DNA from: Saccoglossus kowalevskii
Taxonomy: Eukaryota > Hemichordata > Enteropneusta > Harrimaniidae
Direction of reading: 5' to 3'
Assembly: GCF_000003605.2 (NCBI RefSeq)
Contig: NW_003134863.1
Location: forward strand, 39,743-49,945
DNA length: 10,203 nt
Part shown: positions 1 to 7,615 of the stretch, in pieces
Numbering within the stretch: the stretch's first letter is position 1
How the letters are laid out: each line of letters begins with the position of its first letter
Position numbers and translations under genes: made by a program
The notes under the pieces: model-generated
What the model saw: the letters and a program-made list of their open reading frames with translations, nothing else
Told to the model about the DNA's origin: nothing
Databases searched by the model: none

Positions 1-380
1 TCTTCCTTTCGCAAAGCATGACCTGAACATTGTAACTATCTTTTCCTAATTGTGTCAACTAGTTTTCTTTTAGTTACTGCGTTAGCGAGAACTTTCCAGT
101 TGTATGTATCACCTTCATCATGTGTCATTCTTCTATAAACCTTCTATGACTGTGATTTCTTTTCTATAATATGTGCCCAACATTCACTCTCAATTATCTA
201 CCATTTTAATACTCCTAACTTTGTTTTTATAGATTGTATCTTCCCAATTTTTTTAAAATATGATTCTTGACATTACAATCCTTTTCTTCATTTCACTGCT
301 ATCACGGGTTATTAAAAGCTTATTCGTCAACTATTATTTGCATAATATTGATAAGTTATGTTGGTTTCAGGAACCTGTTG
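1..380. other. AT-rich unique flank, no gene recognised
   Basis: This stretch is AT-rich single-copy sequence with T-runs. The only open frame of note starts at 260 and runs into the 22-bp array, ending at 505. Its C-terminal half is simply translated repeat, so it is not a credible gene. I see no RNA gene, mobile-element end or clear promoter. Confidence 0.6.
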
Positions 381-718
381 TACCATTTTCAGTGATATGG
401 TGTACCGTTTTCAGTGACATGATGCACCGCTTTCAGTTAAATGACGCACCGTTTTCAGTGACACGGTGCACCGTTTTCAGTGACATAATGCACCGTTTTC
501 AGTGACATAAGGCACCGTTTTCAGTGACATGATGTACCGTTTTCAGTGACATGATGCACCGTTTTCAGATGCATGATGCACCGTTTTTAGAGGCATGATG
601 CATCGTTTTCAGTGACATGATGCACCGCTTTCAGTGACACGGTGCACCGTTTTCAGTGACATGAGGCACCGTTTTCAGTGACATGGTGCACTGTTTTCAG
701 TGACATGGTGCACTGTTC
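381..718 (+). repeat. Family A minisatellite, 22-bp unit, 15 full copies plus a partial
   Basis: Units begin every 22 bases from 381 (381, 403, 425 and so on to 689), with a final partial copy at 711-718. The consensus begins CACCGTTTTCAGTGACAT and ends GATG. No copy contains an insertion or deletion, so the array is in perfect register although single bases vary. Common variants are TACC for CACC, CGCTTTC for CGTTTTC, and GACACGGTG for GACATGATG. The most diverged units are at 425-446, 557-578 and 579-600. The two neighbouring units CACCGCTTTC... and ...GACACGGTG occur as a pair at 425-468 and fused in one unit at 623-644, hinting at unequal exchange inside the array. 22 is not a multiple of three, so the array has no constant reading frame. 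No function is inferred. Confidence 0.97.
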
Positions 719-1025
719 CCACGTGTAGCTGAAAGTAATCTTTGAAAATCGACAATGAAAAAAGTGGTATAAGCTGAAGTTTTAGTGGAACGGGTGGTTC
801 TTTACAACACACATGACAACAAAGAAAACTCGTCCGTAAAATGGTATCCATTGCACAGCTGTTGAAGCATATATCAGAACTATAATCCTCATTCATAAAA
901 TCGATTTGTATTAATTCCCGAGTTTTAATCTGACCCGATTATATGTGTCATATTATATTGCTATGGTAACGATAAGTGGTCCAACATTATTTGTTGAAGA
1001 GTCGATGGTATTTTGAGATGACCCA

Positions 1026-1061
1026 AATAATATAAATAATATAAAATAAATATATTAATAA
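1026..1061. repeat. A/T-only low-complexity tract
   Basis: These 36 bases contain only A and T and consist of loosely repeated AATAATATA-type words. This is simple AT-rich low-complexity sequence, prone to slippage, with no evident function. Confidence 0.8.
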
Positions 1062-1920
1062 GTCTCCTCAATTTTGCTGCTGACGAATTCGCCGGAATCT
1101 ACACAGTTGAACACATAATACGAGTAGGCATACGTTATATGTGTTGATACATGTCTGCCTTGTAGTAGACACTTTACTATAACCTGATTACCTGCCGTGC
1201 AGCTGTTACAAGAACCACCGGGTAATCTACTAAATTATGTGCTCATTAAACAAATACCTTCGTAGGTGTCCATAACGTCAACTCAGATCAAACAAGTCAG
1301 GTTAAAATCCCGCCCAAAATGTAGCGGAGACATAGTTTTCATGGCCTCGGTATTTTGCAACGTTATTCTAGGCAAGAGTATTACGTTTTAGACATATACT
1401 GAAATAATGCTATCAATAATTATGCAACTTATTACACCTATCTGCATTCTTTTTGACACTTGATTACTAGAAACATGTTACACTTCATGTATTGAACTTC
1501 CTGCTACATGTTCATGACACTTTGTGAACACATTTTGTATATATGGTTGAAATCAGGGCATAAGCAGTCAGTGCATGGCATGGCTGTATGAAACGAAACT
1601 CTGTGCTGCGTGTTTACCAAATCGATGGTATTTATAAAGCTATAAGCTCATCTACGCGTCGGTAGATCATGTGATTTGACGATATATACTGACTGGGTTG
1701 AAGGAATAATTGGGGTAATGAATTTTCCAGAATTTCTTTTGAACAATATTCTATTTCCTGATCAGTGTTTGTTGATATGACGGCCTCGACTCTGGTTTTA
1801 TGTCATATATCAACTTAATCTTAATTAACTGTATTATTTTTGACATTTCTCGCTAATGCCATGTGAGCATAAATAGAATAATATTCAGCTTGACTGGATT
1901 AGCTGTAATACATTAATACG

Positions 1921-1950
1921 ATGTGGCTCCAAAGTATCACAAAGGTAAGT
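1921..1950 (+). other. Candidate short exon end with consensus 5' splice donor (weak)
   Basis: An ATG at 1921 opens eight codons (M-W-L-Q-S-I-T-K) that end at AAAG, followed directly by GTAAGT at 1945-1950. This is a full match to the metazoan splice-donor consensus AAG|GTAAGT. A TATA-like AATAGAATAATATT lies upstream at about 1873-1886. A first coding exon is possible, but such a match arises by chance in a region this long, and no partner exon can be identified in the window. Confidence 0.12.
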
Positions 1951-3096
1951 TACTCTTTTGGCTTCGCCATCGTTACTGTATTTATTATCTAAATGACAAG
2001 TACGACTGCTGCTTCTGCTTTGTATATGGAAATTCTACAATGCTTGAGTTATCGTGATAAGGTCGAACACATCCTTTGGTATATTAACAGATCGGAAGCT
2101 TTAAAGCTATTTCCGCTTTTCGTGGTATAACATTTTAACGATGCCACACCCGTTTCAATATGTGAGGGATGGCGATGGTTGCAATGCATTACTTGCGTGT
2201 TTGTGCAGCCAGGCGATGAAAGCCGCTAATTGCATTACCGCAGGACATATTTTCTGTGTTTGCTGCTTGGTGTTATTTGCTTCACTCACTGTTCACAATT
2301 TTTCAATGTGAGGTATTTCACTTTATCCAATACATTTGTTTTATTCAAGTATGGCCATGGCTTCAATTCGGATAATTATCAACAGAGTAGTCTCTATAAG
2401 TAGTAAGCTTTCATTTAAAAAAACCACGGTTAATCACGTGAAAACACAACAGACCCTTATTTTGACGTTAAAGGGCCCATATCACATGTTTTTTATTCAA
2501 TAGAAATTTGCCAATATTTCTGATAATGTTACAACAAATCCAGATTGTCTGTACCCCTAATTTGTGCATATCTTTTGTTTCCCTTGTCTTTGAAACATTC
2601 ATATAAACAATGACCTCCTTCTTATGTCAGGATTATCAACAAATGCATTTTACTTTGTTTTTTATAAAAACAACAACAAATGTTTGAGCTTATAACGATT
2701 GAAAAAAGAAATTAAGTATATAACCGAAAGCTAGAGGCAATTGTTAGTCTTTGTTACTGTCACACAAGACAAAGTCCAATATAGACCGTGTGTGATGTAT
2801 TATACATTGTTATATTAGGGATTTGAGCAAAACTCGTTCTCATAATTTCCTCGCGATGAATCAATTAATTCTTCAACATATGTATTCAATTACTGTTCAC
2901 ATACTGCACCATGTAAACACCATATCTGAGCATGCGCATGACAATGACCGATATCATTACACAGCAGTATTATACATATTATTGTGTCTGATTTATTGAC
3001 ACAAGTCTTGCATAATCTACCAAGATAAAAACCAACGAGGAACAGAAATGACTTTTTCATATGTGCGAACAAACGTAGAACTAGATCGTATTGTAA

Positions 3097-3377
3097 ACTA
3101 TAGTAATATACGAACTATTACTATGCACGATACTATAGTAATATACGAACTATTACTATGCACAATACTATAGTAATATACGAACTATTACTATGCACGA
3201 TACTATAGTAATATACGAACTATTACTATGCACGATACTATAGTAATATACGAACTATTACTATGCACGATACTATAGTAATATACGAACTATTACTATG
3301 CACGATACTATAGTAATTTCCGAACTATTACTATGCACGATACTATAGTAATATGCGAACTATTACTATGCACGATA
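3097..3377 (+). repeat. 35-bp tandem repeat, 8 copies, each built around an inverted repeat
   Basis: Units start at 3097, 3132, 3167, 3202, 3237, 3272, 3307 and 3342, exactly 35 bases apart. Each runs from ACTATAGTAATATAC through GAACTATTACTATGC to ACGAT. Copies 1 and 3-6 are identical. Copy 2 has CACAAT for CACGAT, copy 7 has AATTTCC for AATATAC, and copy 8 has ATATGCG for ATATACG. Within the unit ATAGTAATA (3100-3108 in copy 1) and TATTACTAT (3116-3124) are perfect reverse complements separated by seven bases, so each intact unit can form a hairpin on either strand. The near identity suggests recent amplification. The array has no coding periodicity. Confidence 0.97.
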
Positions 3378-3720
3378 CATATGTTTACTTCATGCTATTA
3401 CTTTAATATCAGTCTTCTACAGATAGAGGCACTGTGCTTTAATACTTTTTTTTCAATCCTTTTCCATGATTTATTGATTTATATTGCTTATTTTTTCTTA
3501 TTATTGCTATTTTTTCAACAGTAATCTGTTTGTTTTTCGTGCTTTATATAGTAATTTGTATGTTTTAAATATGTGTTCTAGTAGTGAGTGTAATCATTTT
3601 AATTCTAAAGAATTTGTTACAATATTATTCGGCATCGAAAGACAGGTTGAAAGCGTGTACCACATGAAGTTCAATAAAGCAACTTCGTCCACTGCAATGT
3701 AACAACAACTAAGGCAACTA
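3378..3720. other. Unique AT-rich spacer with one weak open frame
   Basis: This T-rich single-copy DNA lies between the 35-bp array and the 30-bp array. A plus-strand open frame spans 3484-3702. Its last 42 or so codons (from the Met at 3571, reading M-C-S-S-S-E-C-N-H-F) are not repeat-derived and have an ordinary amino-acid mix, while its first part is translated T-rich DNA. An AATAAA word lies near 3672. I recognise no protein family, and a frame this short is expected by chance. Confidence 0.4.
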
Positions 3721-4454
3721 GTAGCTGTATTACAGCAACGACGGCCATTGATAGCTTGATTACAGAAACCATCGCCACTGATAACTGAATTACAGCAACC
3801 ACGTCCACTCTCAGACTGATAACTGAATTACACCAACCAAAGCCATTTGTAGCTGAATTAAACCAACCACAACCATTGATAGCTGAATGAAACCAACCAC
3901 AGCCATTGATAGCTGAATTGCAGCAATCACAGCCACTGATAACTGAATTACAGCAATCGCAGCCACTGATAACTGAATTGCAGCAATCGCAGCCACTGAT
4001 AACTGGATTACAGCCACCACGGCCATTGGTAGCTGTATTGCAGCAACCACGGCCACTGATAACTGAATTACAGCAACCACGTCCACTGTGATAACTGAAT
4101 TACACCAACCACAGCCATTGGTAGCTTAATTAAACCAACCACAACCATTGATAGCTGAATCAAACTAACCACAGCTATTGATAGCTGAATTGCAGCAATC
4201 ACAGCCACTGATAGCCGAATTGCAGCAATCGCAGCCACTAATAACTGAAATACAGCAACCACGGCCACTGATAGCTGGATTGCAGCAATCGCAGCCAATG
4301 ATAGCTGGATTACAGCAACCATGGCCATAGTACCTGAATTAAAGCAACGACGGCCATTGATAGCTGCATTGAAGAAACTACGACCACTGATAGCTTTATT
4401 GCTGCAATCATAGTCACTGATAATTGGATTGCAGCAACCACGGCCATTGATGAC
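3721..4454 (+). repeat. Family B minisatellite, first block, 30-bp unit, about 24 copies
   Basis: Units begin near 3721, 3751, 3781, 3819, 3849, 3879 and so on every 30 bases. A typical unit reads ATAGCTGAATTGCAGC, then AATCACAGCC, then ACTG. Variation is concentrated at a few sites: AGCTG or AACTG, TTGCAGCAA, TTACAGCAA or TTAAACCAA, and CACGGCC, CACAGCC or CACGTCC. Register breaks occur after a CCACGTCCACT-type unit: eight extra bases at 3811-3818 and two at 4089-4090. One unit (4331-4359) is 29 bases. Because 30 is divisible by three and the unit lacks stops in some frames, open frames arise on both strands: Gln/Leu-rich decapeptides on the plus strand and Val/Ala/Ile-rich on the minus. These are by-products rather than genes. 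Confidence 0.95.
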
Positions 4455-4540
4455 GTTACCATTCACGGGACTGACATAGTATTTAAGATCAGTTGATGCC
4501 GTTACCATTCAAGGGACTAATGTAGTATTTACGGTCATTG
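4059..4540 (+). repeat. Segmental duplication, copy 1 (B units plus start of C units)
   Basis: This segment starts with a B unit ending CACGTCCACTGTG, runs through the B array, and crosses into two C-type units. It reappears almost unchanged at 4955-5556. The offset is 896 bases at the left end and 1016 at the right end, because copy 2 carries four extra B units. Shared idiosyncrasies confirm common descent: the short unit TACCTGAATTAAAGC, the diverged ATAGCTTTATTGCTGC unit, and the C unit with TTTAAGATCAGTTGATG instead of TTTACGGTCATTCGATG. Confidence 0.93.
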
Positions 4541-4602
4541 GATGCAGTTACCATTAACGAGACTGGCATAGTATTTACAGTCGGTTTGTTGGTGTTACCA
4601 TT
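4455..4602 (+). repeat. Family C, small block of the 46-bp repeat inside the B array (3 units plus a partial)
   Basis: GTTACC unit starts lie at 4455, 4501, 4547 and 4594, spaced 46, 46 and 47 bases. These are the same C units that fill 5471-7462. The block is entered from a B unit ending GGCCATTGATGAC and left at GTTACCATTC, after which AACTGAATTACAGC resumes the B array. Here C is only about three copies long, whereas the second C block has 43, so the two B-C boundaries have had very different expansion histories. Confidence 0.93.
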
Positions 4603-5470
4603 CAACTGAATTACAGCAACCACGTCCACTCTGATAACTGAATTACACCAACCACAGCCATTGGTAGCTGAATTAAACCAACCACAACCATTGATAGCAG
4701 AATAAAACCAATCATAGCCATTGGTAGCTGAATTAACAATTGATAGCTGAATGAAACCAACCACAGCCATTGATAGCTGAATTGCAGCAACCACGGCTAC
4801 TGATAGCTGAATTGCAGCAATCGCAGCCACTGATAACTGAATTACAGCAACCACGTCCACTCTGATAACTGAATTACACCAACCACAACCATTGGTAGCT
4901 GAATTGCAGCAATCACAGCCACTGATAGTTGAATTGCAGAAATCGCAGCCACTGATAACTGAATTACAGCAACCACGTCCACTGTGATAACTGAATTACA
5001 CCAACCACAGCCATTGGTAGCTTAATTAAACCAACCACAACCATTGATAGCTGAATTAAACTAACCACAGCTATTGATAGCTGAATTGCAACAATCACAG
5101 CCACTGATAGCCGAATTGCAGCAATTGCAGCCACTAATAACTGAAATACAGCAACCACGGCCACTGATAGCTGAATTGCAACAATCGCAGCCACTGATAA
5201 CTGAAATACAGCAACCACAGCCACTGATAGCCGAATTGCAGCAATCGCAGCCACTAATAACCGAAATACAGCAACCACGGCCACTGATAGCTGGATTGCA
5301 GCAATCGCAGCCAATGATAGCTGGATTACAGCAACCATGGCCATAGTACCTGAATTAAAGCAACGACGGCCATTGATAGCTGCATTGAAGAAACTACGAC
5401 CACTGATAGCTTTATTGCTGCAATCATAGTCACCGATAATTGGATTGCAGCAACCACGGCCATTGATGAC
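4603..5470 (+). repeat. Family B minisatellite, second block, 30-bp unit, about 29 copies
   Basis: The same 30-bp unit as 3721-4454. The junction word GATAACTGAATTACACCAAC recurs at 4633, 4864 and 4986 (also at 3818 and 4090). At the clean junctions it follows a CACGTCCACT unit with two extra bases. A unit is truncated near 4731-4745 (GAATTAACAATTGATAGC). From 4955 on the block is the second copy of the 4059-4540 segment. Units at 5107-5286 show a dimer rhythm in which an ATAGCYGAATTGCARC unit alternates with an ATAACYGAAATACAGC unit, and this is where four extra units were gained relative to copy 1. Open frames on both strands follow from the 30-bp period. Confidence 0.95.
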
Positions 5471-5556
5471 GTTACCATTCACGGGACTGACATAGTATTT
5501 AAGATCAGTTGATGCCGTTACCATTCAAGGGACTAATGTAGTATTTACGGTCATTC
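4955..5556 (+). repeat. Segmental duplication, copy 2, expanded by four 30-bp units
   Basis: This is the counterpart of 4059-4540. Alignment is nearly base for base on both sides of an extra 120 bases in the 5137-5286 interval, where the dimer of an ATAGC unit and an ATAAC...AAATACAGC unit is present three times instead of once. Similarity ends just after GTATTTACGGTCATT at about 5555. There copy 2 continues into the large 46-bp array while copy 1 continues into a different C unit. Confidence 0.93.
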
Positions 5557-5910
5557 GATGCCGTTACCATTCACGGGACTGACGTAGTTTTTACGGTCAT
5601 TCGATGCCGTTACCATTCACGGGACTGACATAGTATTTACGGTCATTCGATGCCGTTACCATTCACGGGACTGACGTAGTTTTTACGTCATTTGATGCTG
5701 TTACCATTAACGAGACTGACGTAGTATTTACGGTCAAGCGATGCCGTTACCACTTACGGGACTGGCGTAGTATTTACGGTCATTCGATGCCGTTACCATT
5801 CACGGGAGAGACGTAGTTTTTACGGTCATTTGATGTCGTTACCATTCACGGGACTGACGTAGTTTTACGGTCATTCGATGCAGTTACCATTCACCAGACT
5901 GACGTAGTGT

Positions 5911-6276
5911 TTACCGTCAGTTGGTGGTGTTATCATTCACGGATTTGACGTAGCATTTACGTCATTCGAATCTGTTACCAGTTGCGGGACTGACGTAGTG
6001 TTTACGGTCATTCGAAGCCGTTACCACTCGCGGGACTGACGTAGTATTTACGGTCATTCGATGCCGTTACCATTCAAGGGACAGACATAGTATTTACCGT
6101 CAGTTGGTGGTGTTACCATTCACGGATTTGACGTAGCATTTACGTCATTCGACTCTGTTACCATTTGCGGGACTGACATAGTGTTTACGGTCATTCGAAG
6201 CCGTTACCACTCACGGGACTGACGTAGTATTTACGGTCATTCGATGCCGTTACCATTCACGGGACTGACATAGTAT
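5911..6276 (+). repeat. Higher-order repeat of about 183 bp (two tandem copies of a four-unit block)
   Basis: 5911-6093 and 6094-6276 are near-identical four-unit blocks within family C. Both begin TTACCGTCAGTTGGTGGTGT and contain a CACGGATTTGACGTAGC unit with the shortened TACGTCA, followed by a TTCGAAGCC unit. The period is 183 rather than 184 because one unit per block lacks a base. The first copy has CATTCGAATCTGTTACCAGT where the second has CATTCGACTCTG, so the duplication is recent but not identical. Confidence 0.85.
5946..5964. promoter_or_regulatory. Representative CRE-like palindrome in family C (speculative binding site)
   Basis: TGACGTA, five spacer bases, then TACGTCA form a perfect inverted repeat. 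The same arrangement occurs at 5672-5690, 6129-6147, 7090-7108 and 7227-7245. TGACG half-sites are the core recognised by CREB/ATF-type bZIP proteins, and TTACGTCA is close to a full cAMP-response element. Most other units keep TGACGTA but have TACGGTCA with one extra G, which spoils the symmetry. Occurrence in a tandem repeat means the site may be passive; binding is inference only. Confidence 0.2.
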
Positions 6277-7462
6277 TTACGGTCATTCGATGCCGTTACC
6301 ATTCACGGGACTGACGTATTTACGGTTATTCGATGCCAGTTCCATTCACGGAACTAACGCAGTATTTACGGTCATTCAATGCCGTTACCATTCATGGGAC
6401 TGACGTAGTGTTTACGGTCATTCGATGCCGTTACCATTCACGGGACTGACGTAGTATTTACGGTCAAGAGATGGCGTTACCATTCGTGGGACTGATGTAG
6501 TATTTACGGTCGAGCGATGTCGTTACCATTTACGGGTCTGACGTAGTATTTATGGTCATTCGATGCCGTTACCATTCACGGGAGAGACGTAGTTTTTACG
6601 GTCATTCAATGCCATTACCATTCACTGGACTGACATAGTTTTTACGGTCATTCGATGCCGTTAACATTCACGGGACTGACGTAGTTTTTACGGTCATTCG
6701 ATGCCGTTACCATTCACGGGACTGACGTAGTATTTATGGTCAAGAGATGCCGTTACCATTCGCGGGACTGACGTACAATTTACAGTCGAGCGATGTCGTT
6801 ACCATTTACGGGACTGACGTAGTATTTACGGTCAAGCGATGCCGTTACCATTTACGGGACAGACGTAGTATTTATGGTCATTCGATGCCGTTACGATTCA
6901 CGGGACTCACGTAGTTTTTACGGTCATTCGATGACTTTACCATTCACAGAACCGACATAGTATTTACGGTCGTTCAATGTCATTATCATTCACGGGACTG
7001 GCGTACAATTTATGGTTGAGCGATGTCGTTACCATTTACGGGACTGACGTAGTATTTACGGTCAAGCGATGCCGTTAAATTTACAGGACTGACGTAGCAT
7101 TTACGTCATTCGATTCTGTTACCATTTGAGGGACTTGCGTAGTATTTACGTTCATTTGATGCCGTTACCACTCACGGGACTGACGAATTATTTACAGTCA
7201 TTCGACTCCGTTACCATTCACGAAATTGACGTAGCATTTACGTCATTCGATTCTGATACCATTTGCGGGACTGACGTAGTATTTACGGTGATTCGAAGCC
7301 GTTACCACTCACGGGACTGACGAATTATTTACGGCCATTCGACGCCGTTACCATTCACGGGACTGACGTAGCATTTACGGTCGAGCGATACCATTACCAG
7401 TCACGGAACTGACGTAGTTTTTACGGTCATTTGATGCCGTTACCATTCACGGGACTGACATA

Positions 7463-7615
7463 TTTTTTGTGGGGCATGTGGATGTATAATAATACTTAAT
7501 AATGAATGTATATACGTGACTGGGTGTTTATATGTTAATGTATCGAAAACTGTTTTTACAGATGGGTAGTACTGATTCTCTTGCATACCCTATTCTGTAT
7601 TTGATGTTATTTTGT
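7463..7615. other. Short unique spacer between the C and D arrays
   Basis: This AT-rich stretch has no gene. It contains a fair 3' splice-acceptor look-alike, CTGTTTTTACAG, ending at 7561, immediately followed by an ATG at 7562. That ATG is in frame with the long repeat-derived frame that spans the following D array. The rightmost part (7583-7606) is a decayed E unit. Confidence 0.5.
7583..7606 (+). repeat. Decayed unit of family E at the left edge of the D array
   Basis: GCATACCCTATTCTGTAT followed by TTGATG matches the E core GATACCCTTTTCTG(TA/CA)TTTGATACC apart from a few substitutions and a lost base. It lies just left of the first D unit, mirroring the degenerate E units at the right edge (8874-8999). 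This supports an older E array that flanked D. Confidence 0.6.

Larger units (their letters stand above)
719..3096. other. Long unique AT-rich region, no gene recognised
   Basis: About 2.4 kb of non-repetitive sequence lies between the 22-bp and 35-bp arrays. Every frame is broken often. The longest open frames (minus strand 675-896 and 2890-3072, 73 and 60 codons) show no familiar domain, and the first overlaps the end of the 22-bp array. Minor features are an A/T-only tract at 1026-1061, a good 5' splice-donor match at 1944-1950, an E-box-like CACGTG at about 2437-2442, and a GGGCCCATAT stretch near 2472-2481 that may belong to an old interspersed repeat. The region could be intron or intergenic DNA; the sequence alone cannot decide. 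Confidence 0.55.
5471..7462 (+). repeat. Family C minisatellite, 46-bp CpG-rich unit, 43 copies plus a partial
   Basis: GTTACC-type unit starts can be followed from 5471 to 7439, nearly all 46 bases apart; I count 43 complete units. The consensus is GTTACCATTCACGGGACTGA, then CGTAGTATTTACGGTC, then ATTCGATGCC. Several units are 44-45 bases, most often because ACGGTCA is shortened to ACGTCA (units beginning 5655, 5929, 6112, 7074 and 7210). Shared variants mark higher-order periods: about 183 bases at 5911-6276, about 276 bases for the GAGCGATGTCGTTACC variant (near 6510 and 6786, then again near 7016), and about 137 bases at 7090-7260. The unit holds five CpG dinucleotides at about 48% GC, unlike the AT-rich surroundings. 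It is not divisible by three and carries no sustained frame. Confidence 0.97.

Noticed and set aside
260-505. 81-codon plus-strand frame at the left edge of the 22-bp array
   Set aside because: Its C-terminal half is translated repeat and its N-terminal half is T-rich unique DNA. There is no domain or signal of coding.
381-718. CRISPR array
   Set aside because: The 22-base units are contiguous with no variable spacers, and no cas-like gene is present. The same applies to the 28-, 30-, 35-, 46- and 68-base families; these are tandem repeats in eukaryote-like DNA.
1297-1315. tRNA/SINE B-box look-alike (AGGTTAAAATCCCGCC)
   Set aside because: The match to GGTTCRANNCC is imperfect, no A-box lies at the right distance, and no acceptor or T-arm pairing can be drawn.
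3906-4091. Gln/Leu-rich decapeptide repeat on the plus strand, also at 5074-5346
   Set aside because: It could suggest a repetitive structural protein, but it ends at the 2-bp junction or at TAG, has no flanking coding sequence or signal peptide, and mirrors an equally open minus strand.
4964-5524. Minus-strand open frame of 186 codons and its relatives at 3811-4086, 4068-4508 and 4489-4860
   Set aside because: These are translations of the 30-bp B array, open because the period is divisible by three. The opposite strand is open too, register shifts break the frame at junctions, and the products are simple Val/Ala/Ile/Gln repeats.
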